Source of the DNA: Porticoccus sp. W117
GTDB lineage: Bacteria > Pseudomonadota > Gammaproteobacteria > Pseudomonadales > Porticoccaceae
NCBI RefSeq assembly: GCF_030341905.1
Contig: NZ_JATAAF010000003.1
Coordinates: 124,001 to 188,000 of the forward strand
DNA: 64,000 nt
Direction of reading: 5' to 3'
Position numbers and translations under genes: made by a program. The notes below the pieces were generated by a model. It was given only the letters and a program-made list of their open reading frames with translations. It was not told where the DNA came from and did not search any database. Each line of letters opens with the position of its first letter. The first letter of the stretch is position 1. This document shows, one piece after another, positions 28,492 through 37,492 of this stretch.

Positions 28492-29121
28492 ATGACGAAA
28501 ACCCTTTCAAGATATCCGTTGGTGAAAAGCCTGGCGCCGTTGGCAATGGCTGCGGGCTTGTTGCTGACGGCTGTGCCGCAGGCCTGGGCTCAGCAGGAAG
28601 GCGGCCGTTACTACCGCTACGAGGATGCGCAAGGTAATACGGTGATTTCCACCAGCATTCCCAAGGAGTTTGCCGCCAAGGGTTACGAAATTCTCAGTGG
28701 CACCTTTAAATTGCTGCAAACCGTCGAGCCCCATGTCATTCTCAGCGACGAAGAAAAAGCCGCCAAACTGGCTTTGCAGCAACAGCAGGTGGAAGATCAA
28801 TATCTGCTGAAAAGTTACAGTTCAGTGACTGAAATTGAAGCGGCCCGTGACCGTAAGCTGGACAGTTTGAGTCGCGATATTGCCCTGATCGAAGATAACC
28901 TCAAGAACACCCAACTGCAGCGCAAGCAGGAAGAGCGCAAGGCGGCGGACGCCCAGCGTGGCGGGCGCAACGTGTCCGAGGCAGTGATTAATATGCTCAG
29001 CGAGCTGGAGCGTCGCGAAGCGGATGCCCAGCAAGCCATGGCACAGCGTCGCGACGAATTGGAGAAGGAGCGCCAGCGCTATCAGGCTTATATCACTCGA
29101 TACCAGCAGTTGACCCGGTAG
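28492..29121 (+). CDS. Secreted coiled-coil protein with DUF4124-like N-terminus
   Basis: 209 residues with a signal peptide (cleavage near AWA-QQ). The first mature residues GGRYYRYEDAQGNTVISTSI resemble the DUF4124 module found in many periplasmic proteins. The remainder is a long charged coiled coil (about 85-205, with EIEAARDRKLDSLSRDIALI and ERREADAQQAMAQRRDELEK). It sits 12 bases after pyrE, so it may be co-transcribed. Function unknown. Confidence 0.75.
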   Translation: MTKTLSRYPLVKSLAPLAMAAGLLLTAVPQAWAQQEGGRYYRYEDAQGNTVISTSIPKEFAAKGYEILSGTFKLLQTVEPHVILSDEEKAAKLALQQQQVEDQYLLKSYSSVTEIEAARDRKLDSLSRDIALIEDNLKNTQLQRKQEERKAADAQRGGRNVSEAVINMLSELERREADAQQAMAQRRDELEKERQRYQAYITRYQQLTR

Positions 29122-29150
29122 AGTTGGCCCATCTTTTGAACCTTCACCCT

Positions 29151-29236
29151 GTCATCCTGAGGGAGCGGAGCGACCGCGAGGATCCCACAACTTGCAGGCT
29201 TTGAGATCCTCACGCCGCTTTGCGGCTCAGGATGAC
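29151..29236. repeat. Family B inverted repeat
   Basis: GTCATCCTGAGGGAGCGGAG and GCGAGGATCCCAC face GAGATCCTCACGCCGCTTTG and CGGCTCAGGATGAC. It lies between the convergent DUF4124-like and slmA genes, ending 8 bases from the slmA stop. Confidence 0.85.
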
Positions 29237-29244
29237 GGTGAAGC

Positions 29245-29853
29245 CTAAAACGGTTTGCTAAACAACTCCTGAGTTACCAACGACCACTGATCCTGCCACC
29301 CTTCTGTGGGTAGTTTTTTGAATCCGCTGCGCACAAATTGGCTGATGCGGCCCTCGGCCAGGGCGAGCATCAGATTGGCGCTGCTGCCGGTGGGCAGACG
29401 GGTACGAATGCCCTGGGTGACTTCCGCCTCCCGTAAAATCTGCTTGATTTGCGTTTCCATGCGATCGAACAACTGAACCACGCGGGTGTGCAGGCGCTCC
29501 GTTTCCCCGGTGAGGGCATCGCCATTGAGGATACGGGTGATTCCGGGGTTGCGCTCAGAAAAGGTCAGAACCAGGCTGAGAATGCGCTGGCAACGATTTT
29601 CGGCGTTGTGTTCTTCCGCCAGTATACGACTGATGCGGGTGAACAGGGTTTCCTCAATAAAGTCGATCAAGCCCTCGTACATCTTGGTTTTGCTGGGGAA
29701 GTGGCGATACAGCGCCGCTTCGGATACGCCCACCTCCCGCGCCAGGGCGGCAGTGGTTATGCGGGCGCCGGGGGCGCTTTCCAGCATTCGTGCCAACGCC
29801 TGCAGGATTTGCTGGCGGCGGGGAATGGCTTTATCGGTTTCTGCGGAATTCAT
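29245..29853 (-). CDS. slmA: Nucleoid occlusion factor SlmA
   Basis: 202 residues of the TetR fold. The helix-turn-helix ITTAALAREVGVSEAALYRHFPSKTKMYEGL is near 33-62. The rest matches SlmA (NPGITRILNGDALTGE, RISQFVRSGFKKLPTEGW). Binding to chromosomal sites lets it block FtsZ ring assembly over the nucleoid. It sits beside algC as in Pseudomonas, but argB, which lies between them there, is absent. Confidence 0.93.
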   Translation of the reverse strand: MNSAETDKAIPRRQQILQALARMLESAPGARITTAALAREVGVSEAALYRHFPSKTKMYEGLIDFIEETLFTRISRILAEEHNAENRCQRILSLVLTFSERNPGITRILNGDALTGETERLHTRVVQLFDRMETQIKQILREAEVTQGIRTRLPTGSSANLMLALAEGRISQFVRSGFKKLPTEGWQDQWSLVTQELFSKPF

Positions 29854-29892
29854 TGTTATTGTAAATATCCAGTGCTTTAAAAATACGGTGCT

Positions 29893-32319
29893 TTAAAAAT
29901 CTATGCTCAGATCGGGTTTGAGGCCCAACAGCTCGTTCTTGATACGCTCGGCCATGGCCAGCATGTTTTCTTTGTCGCTGCCTTCAAACCGCAGAGTGAT
30001 TTCGGCGGAAGTATTGGAAGCGCGCACCAGGCCCCAGCTATCGCCATCTTCAACCCGCAAGCCGTCCACGGTAATCAGCTTGCAATCCTCAAAGGCGTCG
30101 CTGTCTGCCAGTGCTTCCACCAGAGCGAATTTTTCCTGCTCAGGCACCTGAACCCGGTATTCGGGGCTGGCCTCGGCGTTGGGCAGGGTGTCGTAAATAT
30201 CATCCAGGCTTTGTTCCCTGAGGCTGATAATCTCTACCAGGCGCGCGGCGGCGTACATGCCGTCGTCAAAGCCGTACCAACGGTCGTTAAAGAAAATATG
30301 GCCGCTGTACTCGCCGCCCAGAGGCGCATCCAGCTCGCTGACTTTCTCACGCATAAAGGAATGCCCGGTTTTCCAGATCACCGGGCGACCGCCGTAATTG
30401 CCGATCAGGGCATTGAGGCGGCGGGTACTTTTAACATCGAACACAATGTCGGCGCCCGGTTGGCGGCTGAGCACATCGCGGGCAAAGATCATCATTAGTT
30501 CATCGGGCCAGACAATGCGTCCGCTGGCCGTGACGGCGGTGATACGGTCGCCGTCGCCGTCAAAGGCCAGCCCCAAGTCTGCTTCCTGGTGTTTCACCAT
30601 CTGGATCAGGTCTTGCAGGTTGGCGGCTACCGAGGTATCTGGTGGATGGCTGGGGAAGGTGCCATCCACCTCACAGTTCAGGGGGGATACCTCGCAGCCC
30701 ATTTGCTCAAGCAACTGCGGGGCAATGGGGCCGGTAACGCCGTTGCTGGCATCCACCACAACCTTGAGTTCGTCGGCGGGCACGGCGTCGTCGACGATGC
30801 GCTCTATGTAGTCCTCTACCAGATCCAGCTGACTTTCTCGTCCAGACCCGCTCAGGTAATCCTGCTCCAGAATACGTGTGCGCAGCCCGTTGATCTGTTC
30901 CGGGGTTAACGGCTTGCCTTTAATAGACATTTTGAAGCCGTTGTACTCAGGCGGGTTGTGGCTGGCGGTCACCGTGACACCGGAGGAGGTTTCCTCCAGA
31001 TGGTTGATGGCAAAGTTAGTCAGCGGGGTGGGGCCCTGACCCAAGGCGATCAGGTTGCAACCACTGGCGCGAATGCCTTTGATCAGTGCCCGATAAAGAC
31101 CGGGGCTGCTGGTGCGGCCGTCGTGGGCCACCACCAGGGTGTTCTCCCCCTGTTCCTGAGCCAGTGAGCCCAGTGCCTGCCCCAGGTGGGTGGCCAATTG
31201 CTCGGTGACTTGTTTGCCATAGACCCCGCGGATGTCGTAGGCGCGAAAGATTTCCTCTGGCAGTTGCTCGGCAGTGATGGGGTCGGCAGCGGCTTTTTTG
31301 CCTTTGTCTTCTGCTAAATCGAAGACGTCACCGTCGGCGCCCTGTTTTTCTTCTGATTGCGGTTCTTGCGCGGGCTCTTTATTGGAGCTGGCGCTGGGTA
31401 TGGTGGAAAGGAAAGAGGTGGCGGATGCGATTTCTTCGTCTTCCTGCTGCTGTTGCTTGCGCCGGTTGTCCTGTTTGGCTTTGATCTCCATGCCCCGTTG
31501 CACCGCCAGCCGAGTGCCTACCCAAGCGCCGATCAACAGAGTAACCGCGAGCACGGAGTAGAACAGCCAGAGTTCAGTATCGCTCGCCTGTAGTTGTTTC
31601 AGCGACGGCTTGAAGGCCACTTTCCAGTGGGGCAGCTTGCTACCTATCTGGTGGCTCGGTGAGTTGTGTTCGGCATTGCCCTGAGTGATAAATGCGCGGG
31701 ACGGGGTGCCAGCCAGATGTTGAGTCAGTTTTACCTGGCCGTCGACGCCGCTGTCGGCAAGCAGCCCGGCAAGGTGGCTGGCGGGAAAACTTACCAGTAG
31801 ACAGCCAATAACGTCCTGCTGTTCGCTGGAATTTACCTGGGTGGCCATCAGGATATGCCACTGGCGTTCCATCAGCATCGCTTCCGGTGATACCGATTCG
31901 CCATTTAATACCCGGCGGGCCAGATCGAGGGCAACAAAATTGAGTTTGCGGGCATTGCCGGTGTCGGCACTGGTGATCAGGCGGCTGTAGGCAGCGCCGT
32001 GCATCAGCTCGGTAACACTTTGTTCCAGCTTGCGGCGGTCGTTGTCGCTGGCCTTCAGGGCCATGGCGGTGAGAGGTCGTGCCGCCAGCGATTGCAGTTG
32101 TTGCTGCTGATCGGTGATAAAGCGGTCGGTGGTTCGTGCTGCATAGCTGGAACCCTGCTGGGCCAAGCTGAGTGCTCGTTTCTGGGCGGGGTCGGCAACA
32201 ATGGTGGTGTACAGGTGGTAACAGGCAAACAGCATCAACACAAACAGGGCGATGGCCCCCCAAAGGGCCAGCGGGGTGTTGGTTTTTAGCAGGGATTTTC
32301 TGGTTTTTGTATCTGCCAT
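29893..32319 (-). CDS. algC: Phosphomannomutase/phosphoglucomutase with N-terminal membrane domain
   Basis: About 808 residues from the ATG at 32319. A membrane segment (ALWGAIALFVLMLFACYHLY) is followed by about 200 periplasmic residues, a second membrane segment (LWLFYSVLAVTLLIGAWVG), a Gln/Glu-rich linker, and the AlgC enzyme from about residue 350. The mutase has TVTASHNPPEYNG (phosphoserine), AFDGDGDRI (metal) and GGEYSGHIFF (sugar). Classical AlgC is about 460 residues and soluble. The N-terminal part looks like an extracytoplasmic sensor that may tie sugar-phosphate supply for polysaccharides to an envelope signal. dut, between algC and coaBC in Pseudomonas, is absent. Confidence 0.9.
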   Translation of the reverse strand: MADTKTRKSLLKTNTPLALWGAIALFVLMLFACYHLYTTIVADPAQKRALSLAQQGSSYAARTTDRFITDQQQQLQSLAARPLTAMALKASDNDRRKLEQSVTELMHGAAYSRLITSADTGNARKLNFVALDLARRVLNGESVSPEAMLMERQWHILMATQVNSSEQQDVIGCLLVSFPASHLAGLLADSGVDGQVKLTQHLAGTPSRAFITQGNAEHNSPSHQIGSKLPHWKVAFKPSLKQLQASDTELWLFYSVLAVTLLIGAWVGTRLAVQRGMEIKAKQDNRRKQQQQEDEEIASATSFLSTIPSASSNKEPAQEPQSEEKQGADGDVFDLAEDKGKKAAADPITAEQLPEEIFRAYDIRGVYGKQVTEQLATHLGQALGSLAQEQGENTLVVAHDGRTSSPGLYRALIKGIRASGCNLIALGQGPTPLTNFAINHLEETSSGVTVTASHNPPEYNGFKMSIKGKPLTPEQINGLRTRILEQDYLSGSGRESQLDLVEDYIERIVDDAVPADELKVVVDASNGVTGPIAPQLLEQMGCEVSPLNCEVDGTFPSHPPDTSVAANLQDLIQMVKHQEADLGLAFDGDGDRITAVTASGRIVWPDELMMIFARDVLSRQPGADIVFDVKSTRRLNALIGNYGGRPVIWKTGHSFMREKVSELDAPLGGEYSGHIFFNDRWYGFDDGMYAAARLVEIISLREQSLDDIYDTLPNAEASPEYRVQVPEQEKFALVEALADSDAFEDCKLITVDGLRVEDGDSWGLVRASNTSAEITLRFEGSDKENMLAMAERIKNELLGLKPDLSIDF

Positions 32320-32347
32320 AGTCTTAATTGTGAGTATTCCGTTACCG

Positions 32348-33538
32348 TTATAGTAGCTGCGCCAAACGGGCAATCAACTCCCTGGCCAGTACCTGTTTAT
32401 TGAGCTTGGGCAGTTTTTCAATGCCGTCCGGGCTCACCAATGCCACCTGGTTGTCGTCACTGTTAAAGCCAATGCCATCGCCGGTAATGTCATTGGCGAT
32501 CACCATATCCAGTTTTTTGCGTTCCAGCTTGCCGCGGGCGTATTGCTCCAGATTCTCACTTTCGGCGGCAAAACCGATGGTCACCGGTCGTTGTTCCATG
32601 GCGGCCACCGAGGCGACGATATCTGGATTCTTGGTGAGTTGCAGGGTGATTTCGTCACCGCTTTTCTTGATTTTCTGGTCTGCCATCTCAACCGGGCGGT
32701 AATCGGCAACCGCCGCAGTGGCGATAAACATATCCGCCCCTTCGGCAGCGTTTATGGCGGCTTTGTGCATTTCCATGGCGCTCACCACCTTTATGGTGGT
32801 GAGCCGCTCCGGTGGGGGCAAGTTAACCGGGCCGCTGATCAGTACGGTTTCCGCCCCGGCTTCTGCTGCTGCCGCTGCTAGGGCATAACCCATCTTGCCA
32901 GAACTGTAGTTGCTGATATAGCGCACCGGGTCCAGAGGTTCCCGGGTGGGGCCAGCGGTAATCACCACCTTCTTGCCTGCCAGTGAGCCGGTTGCAAACA
33001 ACCCGGCGGCGCAGTTCACCAGTTCCAGGGGCTCCAGTACCCGGCCGGGGCCCACGTCGCCACAGGCCTGCACACCTTCCGCGGGGCCGAAGATATGAAT
33101 GCCGCGCTGTTTCAGAGTGGCCAGGTTGTCCCGAGTACTGTCACTGCGGTACATGGCCTGATTCATGGCGGGGGCCACCGCTATGGGGGCGGGGCAGGCC
33201 AGGCACAGGGTACTGAGCAAGTCGTCCCCCTGACCGTTACTCAGCCGGGCAACAAAGTCGGCTGATGCCGGGGCCACCAGCAGTAAGTCTCCCCAGCGTG
33301 CCAGTTCAATGTGGCCCATGGCGGCTTCTGCTTCGCTGTCCAATAGCGAAGTGTGCACCGGGTTGCCAGACAGCGCTTGCATGGTCAGTGGGGTAATAAA
33401 TTCGCAGGCAGCGGGGGTCATCACCACGCGCACATCGGCACCCGCGTCCTGCAGGCGGCGCACCAGGTCGGCGCTCTTGTAGGCGGCAATACCGCCGGTG
33501 ACGCCCAACAGGATGCGTTTGTTACTCAGGGAGCTCAT
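32348..33538 (-). CDS. coaBC: Bifunctional phosphopantothenoylcysteine decarboxylase/synthase
   Basis: 396 residues. The flavodoxin-like decarboxylase half has LGVTGGIAAYKSADLVRRL and APAMNQAMY with the usual His/Cys region (GVQACGDVGPGR). The synthase half begins at KKVVITAGPTREPLDPVRYI and has NDITGDGIGF. Both halves of coenzyme A synthesis are thus present. Divergent from radC. Confidence 0.96.
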   Translation of the reverse strand: MSSLSNKRILLGVTGGIAAYKSADLVRRLQDAGADVRVVMTPAACEFITPLTMQALSGNPVHTSLLDSEAEAAMGHIELARWGDLLLVAPASADFVARLSNGQGDDLLSTLCLACPAPIAVAPAMNQAMYRSDSTRDNLATLKQRGIHIFGPAEGVQACGDVGPGRVLEPLELVNCAAGLFATGSLAGKKVVITAGPTREPLDPVRYISNYSSGKMGYALAAAAAEAGAETVLISGPVNLPPPERLTTIKVVSAMEMHKAAINAAEGADMFIATAAVADYRPVEMADQKIKKSGDEITLQLTKNPDIVASVAAMEQRPVTIGFAAESENLEQYARGKLERKKLDMVIANDITGDGIGFNSDDNQVALVSPDGIEKLPKLNKQVLARELIARLAQLL

Positions 33539-33667
33539 TCAGGTTCCTAGACAGATACGGCAAAAGCGCTAAGATAACCGTTAGCTGCGCAGATGAAAAG
33601 TCGTGACAGTGAGTATTTACTGACACGGCTTTTTATCAGCGCCACATGGACGATACACGGAGGAATT

Positions 33668-34342
33668 ATGGCTATTCAGGATTGGCCCGAGGGAGAACGC
33701 CCCAGGGAGAAGTTGATTCAGCAAGGCGCGGCTGCGCTGTCAGATACGGAGCTGCTGGCGATTTTTCTGCGCACCGGCAGTGCCGGAAAAACTGCAGTGG
33801 ATTTGGCCAGGGAGATGTTGGCCCATTTCGGTAGTTTGGCGGGGTTGCTGGGTGCAGACCGAGGACAGTTCTGCGCGCTCAAGGGCTTGGGCAGTGCCAA
33901 GTATGCCCAGTTGCAGGCAAGCCTTGAGTTGGCCCGGCGCCATCTTAAAGAGCGTATGCAGCGCCATCAGGTATTCACCAGCCCGGATGCGGTGTCCTCG
34001 TTTTTGAGGCTGCAATTGCAGGGGCGCAAGCAGGAAATATTTGCCGCCCTGTTTCTCGATTCACAAAACCGTCTGATTGCCTTTGAAGAACTGTTTCGAG
34101 GCACTATCGACAGTGCCGCTGTGTACCCCCGCGAAGTGGTGCGTCGGGCAATGGCTCACAATGCGGCGGCGCTGATTCTGGCTCACAACCACCCCTCTGG
34201 TGTCGCCGAACCCAGCGAGGCAGATGCCCGCATTACCCGACAGCTGAAAGACGCCCTGGCGCTGGTGGATGTGCGGGTGCTGGATCATGTGGTGGTGGGG
34301 CTGGGGGAGGTGGTGTCGTTGGCGGAGAGGGGGAGAATTTAG
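33668..34342 (+). CDS. radC: RadC/YicR family JAB-domain protein
   Basis: 224 residues from the ATG at 33668 with GGAGGAATT upstream. The N-terminal [16 protein letters not shown] and helix-hairpin-helix region [14 protein letters not shown] are followed by a JAB/MPN domain with the metal motif [16 protein letters not shown] (His-x-His...Asp). The reaction and role are not settled, and a repair function is disputed. A family D repeat starts with the TAG stop. Confidence 0.93.
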   Translation: MAIQDWPEGERPREKLIQQGAAALSDTELLAIFLRTGSAGKTAVDLAREMLAHFGSLAGLLGADRGQFCALKGLGSAKYAQLQASLELARRHLKERMQRHQVFTSPDAVSSFLRLQLQGRKQEIFAALFLDSQNRLIAFEELFRGTIDSAAVYPREVVRRAMAHNAAALILAHNHPSGVAEPSEADARITRQLKDALALVDVRVLDHVVVGLGEVVSLAERGRI

Positions 34343-34507
34343 CTGCGGGCCGCGGGCTTCTGGCGGCGAGCTGGCTGGTATGTAATTGTCATCCTGAGCG
34401 TTAGCGAAGGATCTCCTTGTGGCGAAGTGTGAGATTCTTCGCTAACGCTCAGAATGACAAGGCTTGCTCGATCTGCTCGTAGCCAGAAGCTCGTCGCCCG
34501 TAGCCGA
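34340..34507. repeat. Composite D-B-D' repeat between radC and rpmB
   Basis: The radC stop TAG is the first codon of a forward D copy (CTGCGGGCCGCGGGCTTC, to about 34378). A B repeat follows at 34388-34458 (GTCATCCTGAGCGTTAGCG facing CGCTAACGCTCAGAATGAC). A reverse D copy (TGCTCGTAGCCAGAAGCTCG, about 34463-34507) closes it. The 56580-56697 site has the same D-B-D' order. Confidence 0.7.
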
Positions 34508-34514
34508 AATATAT

Positions 34515-34543
34515 TTGCTTGCGTTAGGGCTTTCTGGTATAAA
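34515..34543 (+). promoter_or_regulatory. Sigma-70 promoter for rpmB-rpmG
   Basis: TTGCTT (34515-34520), a 17-base spacer and TATAAA (34538-34543) about 130 bases before rpmB. This is the only good promoter match in this 334-base gap, the rest of which is repeat and a leader. Confidence 0.6.
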
Positions 34544-34675
34544 TCGCGCCTCTTTGGCCCCGGCCCCTGTTGGCTGGCCAGAAGTTAAGACAAAGGTTTA
34601 CGACAAATTTCCAGAGCATTGCCCCCGATTAACCTCGGCGCTGGCGGTGAAGTTAAAGGGTATAGAGGCAACGTC

Positions 34676-34912
34676 ATGTCTAAAGTATGTCAGGTTACCG
34701 GCAAGCGTCCGATGACCGGAAACAATGTATCTCACGCCAAGAATCGCACCCGTCGCCGGTTCGAGCCGAACTTGCACACCCACCGTTTCTGGGTGGAAGG
34801 CGAAAAGCGTTTCGTGAAACTGCGCGTTTCTACCAAAGGTATGCGCATTATCGACAAGAAAGGCATCGATACGGTGCTGACTGAAATCCGCGCACGCGGC
34901 GAAAAAGTTTAA
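34676..34912 (+). CDS. rpmB: 50S ribosomal protein L28
   Basis: 78 residues, standard length, from the ATG at 34676. [20 protein letters not shown] and the basic [20 protein letters not shown] are diagnostic. Only one cysteine is present, so this is a zinc-free form. It is followed by rpmG after 35 bases with an AAAGGAGAAGG ribosome site, the usual rpmB-rpmG operon. Confidence 0.98.
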   Translation: MSKVCQVTGKRPMTGNNVSHAKNRTRRRFEPNLHTHRFWVEGEKRFVKLRVSTKGMRIIDKKGIDTVLTEIRARGEKV

Positions 34913-34947
34913 AGCGCCCGCGGCGTTTTTTGTAAAGGAGAAGGCTT

Positions 34948-35115
34948 ATGGCCAAGTCAAATCGCGACAAGATCAAGCTGGTGTCCAGCGCCGGAACCGG
35001 TCACTACTACACCACTGACAAGAACAAGCGCACCATGCCTGAAAAGATGGAAATGAAGAAGTACGACCCCACCATCCGCCAGCATGTGATGTACAAGGAA
35101 GCCAAGATCAAGTAA
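34948..35115 (+). CDS. rpmG: 50S ribosomal protein L33
   Basis: 55 residues: [20 protein letters not shown], then [20 protein letters not shown] and [15 protein letters not shown]. The family is clear. No cysteines are present, so it is the zinc-free type. It is preceded by AAGGAGAAGG and followed by a strong terminator. Confidence 0.97.
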   Translation: MAKSNRDKIKLVSSAGTGHYYTTDKNKRTMPEKMEMKKYDPTIRQHVMYKEAKIK

Positions 35116-35140
35116 TTGATCCGCTTTCTGAGTGCGCAAA

Positions 35141-35166
35141 AGCCCGGCTAATCGCCGGGCTTTTTT
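35141..35166 (+). terminator. Rho-independent terminator of rpmBG
   Basis: AGCCCGGC (35141-35148), loop TAATC, GCCGGGCT (35154-35161) and six T. Confidence 0.9.
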
Positions 35167-35171
35167 GTGCC

Positions 35172-35261
35172 GTCATCCTGAGGAGGCGTAGCCGACGTGA
35201 GGATCTAAAGGCTGGCAGGTTATGAGATCCTCACGTCGCCCTCCGGGCTCCTCAGGATGAC
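35172..35261. repeat. Family B inverted repeat
   Basis: GTCATCCTGAGGAGGCGTAG and CGACGTGAGGATCT face AGATCCTCACGTCGCCCTCC and CTCCTCAGGATGAC. Between rpmG and exbD. Confidence 0.85.
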
Positions 35262-35280
35262 GATGTTGCAGCAGCCATAA

Positions 35281-35305
35281 AAAAACCGGCCATTGGCCGG
35301 TTTTT
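35281..35305 (-). terminator. Bidirectional terminator at the exbD end
   Basis: AAAAACCGGCC and GGCCGGTTTTT separated by three bases. The A and T runs on both sides allow termination in either direction; exbD ends 17 bases away. Confidence 0.85.
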
Positions 35306-35321
35306 GGGAAATGAAGTAAAG

Positions 35322-35741
35322 CTATTCTTCGATAAAACTGAGGGAGATATCTCCGTGGGGTACTTCCGCTTCACGGGCCTGGTCGGCAATCTCAATAAAG
35401 ACTTTAGAAGGGGCTGCTTTGTTGGCCTGCACAATCACCTTGCCCTCAGGGCTCTCGGCCCGCAGGCGTTCTACGTTGGCGCGTACAGAGCGGATGTCTA
35501 CCAAACGGTTCTCCATAAAGATCTGGCCGTCGGCGGTGACTTTAAAGACAACGTTTTTGACTTTGTTCTCATTGTCTGGAGGGGTGTCCGAAGCCGGTGG
35601 TTTGTTAAGGTCGATACCTACTTCTTTTACAAAGGATGCTGTCACAATAAAGAAGATCAGCATGATGAATACAACGTCCAGCATTGGTGTCAGGTCAATC
35701 TCTGACTCGTCCTCTGCCTTTCTGCGCTTTCCTAGTGCCAT
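35322..35741 (-). CDS. exbD: ExbD/TolR-family biopolymer transport protein
   Basis: 139 residues. One membrane segment at about 22-42 preceded by the key ESEIDLTPMLDVVFIMLIFF, with the conserved aspartate of the proton path. The periplasmic domain ends GDISLSFIEE. ExbD works with ExbB and TonB to energise outer-membrane receptors, or with TolQ-like partners. No ExbB or TonB gene is adjacent, so its partners are elsewhere. The gene stands alone between a bidirectional terminator and mutM. Confidence 0.9.
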   Translation of the reverse strand: MALGKRRKAEDESEIDLTPMLDVVFIMLIFFIVTASFVKEVGIDLNKPPASDTPPDNENKVKNVVFKVTADGQIFMENRLVDIRSVRANVERLRAESPEGKVIVQANKAAPSKVFIEIADQAREAEVPHGDISLSFIEE

Positions 35742-35884
35742 TTGATACCCCTACCCTTGAACTGCTGTGAGTCAGTTGACCGGCAAAAACCCGGTGCTGC
35801 TCACCATATATATTGTGATGGATTGTGTCGGGCAGCTAGTATGCCAGAAATATTTTTCCCGCCACAAGGAGAATGAGAGAAAAA

Positions 35885-36700
35885 ATGCCCGAATTGCCAG
35901 AGGTTGAAACGACTTTACGGGGAATTTTTCCCTACGCTACCCAAAAGAGGGTAGCCGATATAGTGGTTCGCCAGCGCCAATTGCGTTGGTCGGTGCCGGA
36001 AAATTTGCCCCAATTACTGTCTGGAAAGCAGGTCGACGGCTTGCTGCGGCGCGGCAAATACCTGTTGTGGCGCTTTGACCATGGCCACCTGATGATGCAT
36101 TTGGGGATGTCTGGCAGCTTGCGTGTGGTGCCTGCGACCACAGAAGTTGGCAAGCACGATCATGTGGATATTGTCATGGTTGGCGGTCAGGCCATTCGTT
36201 TGACCGACCCCCGCCGTTTTGGCGCTGTACTGTGGGTGGATGGTGAACCCGGCGAGCATCCACTGCTGCGCCATCTGGGGCCGGAGCCATTGAGTGATGA
36301 ATTTGACGGCGACTACCTGTTCCGCCGCTCGCGCAAGCGCAAGCTACCGGTAAAAAGCCTGATTATGGACAGCAAAATCGTGGTGGGGGTTGGCAATATC
36401 TACGCCAACGAAGCGCTGTTTGCGGCGGGCATTCACCCGTTGCGGGAGGCGGGGCGCATTTCCTGCCAGCGCTACGGGGTTTTGGTGCAAACCATTAAAG
36501 ACGTATTGGCGCGGGCTATCGAGCAGGGCGGAACTACCTTAAAGGATTTTGTTGGCGGCGATGGCAAGCCGGGCTACTTTGCCCAGCAACTGCATGTTTA
36601 TGGGCGCGGTGGTGAGCCTTGTACGGTCTGTGGAAAGGTATTAAAGGAAGTGCGCCTGGGGCAGCGGGCGACGGTGTATTGTGGGGCGTGTCAGCGATAG
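35885..36700 (+). CDS. mutM: Formamidopyrimidine-DNA glycosylase
   Basis: 271 residues from the ATG at 35885. The catalytic N-terminal proline is in [14 protein letters not shown] (Pro2, Glu3). The conserved lysine of RGKYLLW is near 58. The middle has the helix-two-turn-helix with [12 protein letters not shown]. The C-terminal zinc finger is complete ([10 protein letters not shown]...TVYCGACQR). It removes 8-oxoguanine and opens the strand. A T element follows its stop by 8 bases. Confidence 0.97.
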   Translation: MPELPEVETTLRGIFPYATQKRVADIVVRQRQLRWSVPENLPQLLSGKQVDGLLRRGKYLLWRFDHGHLMMHLGMSGSLRVVPATTEVGKHDHVDIVMVGGQAIRLTDPRRFGAVLWVDGEPGEHPLLRHLGPEPLSDEFDGDYLFRRSRKRKLPVKSLIMDSKIVVGVGNIYANEALFAAGIHPLREAGRISCQRYGVLVQTIKDVLARAIEQGGTTLKDFVGGDGKPGYFAQQLHVYGRGGEPCTVCGKVLKEVRLGQRATVYCGACQR

Positions 36701-36708
36701 TGCATTTT

Positions 36709-36816
36709 GCGCTGGCCGAGGATACTTTGCTGTAACACGCCGTTAACCCATCCTTGGGGGCTCGTGACCAACATCCTTGTTGGTCGCGGTCACAGCAAAG
36801 TATCCTCGGCCAGCGC
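36709..36816. repeat. T element copy 2
   Basis: Outer arms at 36709-36733 and 36792-36816 are perfectly complementary (25 bp). The core has ACGCCGTTAAC, hairpin I (CCCA-TCCT-TGGG), joint GGGCTCGT, and hairpin II (GACCAACA-TCCT-TGTTGGTC). Both loops read TCCT here, where copy 3 has TCCA in both. It lies between the convergent mutM and DUF1289 genes. Confidence 0.85.
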
Positions 36817-36832
36817 TTTCGACCTTTGGCAG

Positions 36833-37078
36833 CTATTCAAACAGACTCTGCTGCAAAATCGGCTCGTCCTGATCTTCCACAATACTCTGTCCCAGCTCGT
36901 AACGCCGCTGGCGCAGGGCGCAGGCGTGAATAATTTTGCGTTTTATCGGGTCTTCCAGTTTGTTCCAGTGTTGGCGCTCTTCGCGGCTGCGAAAGCAGCC
37001 ATAGCAGTAGCCGCGAGGCCCGCTTTTGCAGATGCCTTTACAGGGGTTGGGTATGGCAAAAAATTCACACTGTTCCAC
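36833..37078 (-). CDS. DUF1289 cysteine-rich small protein
   Basis: 81 residues with a GTG start; an in-frame stop is four codons upstream, so few other starts are possible. The four cysteines and spacing (IPNPCKGICKSGPRGYCYGCFRSREERQHW) are the DUF1289 signature, probably a metal site. The C-terminal part is charged. Function unknown. It is convergent with mutM. Confidence 0.85.
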   Translation of the reverse strand: MEQCEFFAIPNPCKGICKSGPRGYCYGCFRSREERQHWNKLEDPIKRKIIHACALRQRRYELGQSIVEDQDEPILQQSLFE

Positions 37079-37279
37079 AGTGGCGATTCAGGTAGCGCAA
37101 ACAGGCCCTCACTGTACATATATAGGTACAAAAAAGCTGCATCTGAAAATTGAATGGGGCAAAAAATACCCTTATATGAGTTGAATTTTATCGCTTCTGT
37201 AGCTGCTGCCGTCTGTCTTGTTAGTGCTTGCTTACACTCATTCTTCAGTCTGAATTTTGTACAGGCACAAATGTAAAAT

Positions 37280-37295
37280 CATCTATATGTAGTAT
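37280..37295. promoter_or_regulatory. NrdR box 1
   Basis: CATCTATATGTAGTAT, close to the NrdR consensus (ACACTATATATAGTGT type). Its centre is 32 bp from the better second box, the three-turn spacing typical of NrdR sites. Upstream of nrdA. Confidence 0.65.
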
Positions 37296-37323
37296 TGCTG
37301 TGACAGTTGTAACACATTATATT
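37295..37323 (+). promoter_or_regulatory. Putative nrdA promoter overlapping the NrdR boxes
   Basis: TTGCTG (37295-37300), a 17-base spacer and TATATT (37318-37323). The -10 element lies inside NrdR box 2, so bound NrdR would block RNA polymerase. The surrounding 415-base gap (37079-37492) shows nothing else recognisable and is A+T rich toward nrdA. Confidence 0.45.
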
Positions 37324-37327
37324 GTGT
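37312..37327. promoter_or_regulatory. NrdR box 2
   Basis: ACACATTATATTGTGT, a near-perfect palindrome matching the NrdR consensus. Paired with box 1 it suggests dATP-dependent NrdR repression of the ribonucleotide reductase genes. Confidence 0.8.
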
Positions 37328-37492
37328 CTCCAGCAGGTGCTGACACTGTTGCGAAATACATAAAATTCTCGAAAAAGCAGCAATACAAAGGGAACTTGTG
37401 GGTAAAAGCATATAAGTTGTAGCCACCTGCGTATTTCCTCTGATTAATAACAACAAGTCATCAAAAAAATCACTATTCTCAGCGGGCAGGCA

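Noticed and set aside
36709-36816. Simple intrinsic terminator between mutM and the DUF1289 gene
   Set aside because: The stem is strong but has no T run and contains the conserved T-element core found at two non-terminator sites.
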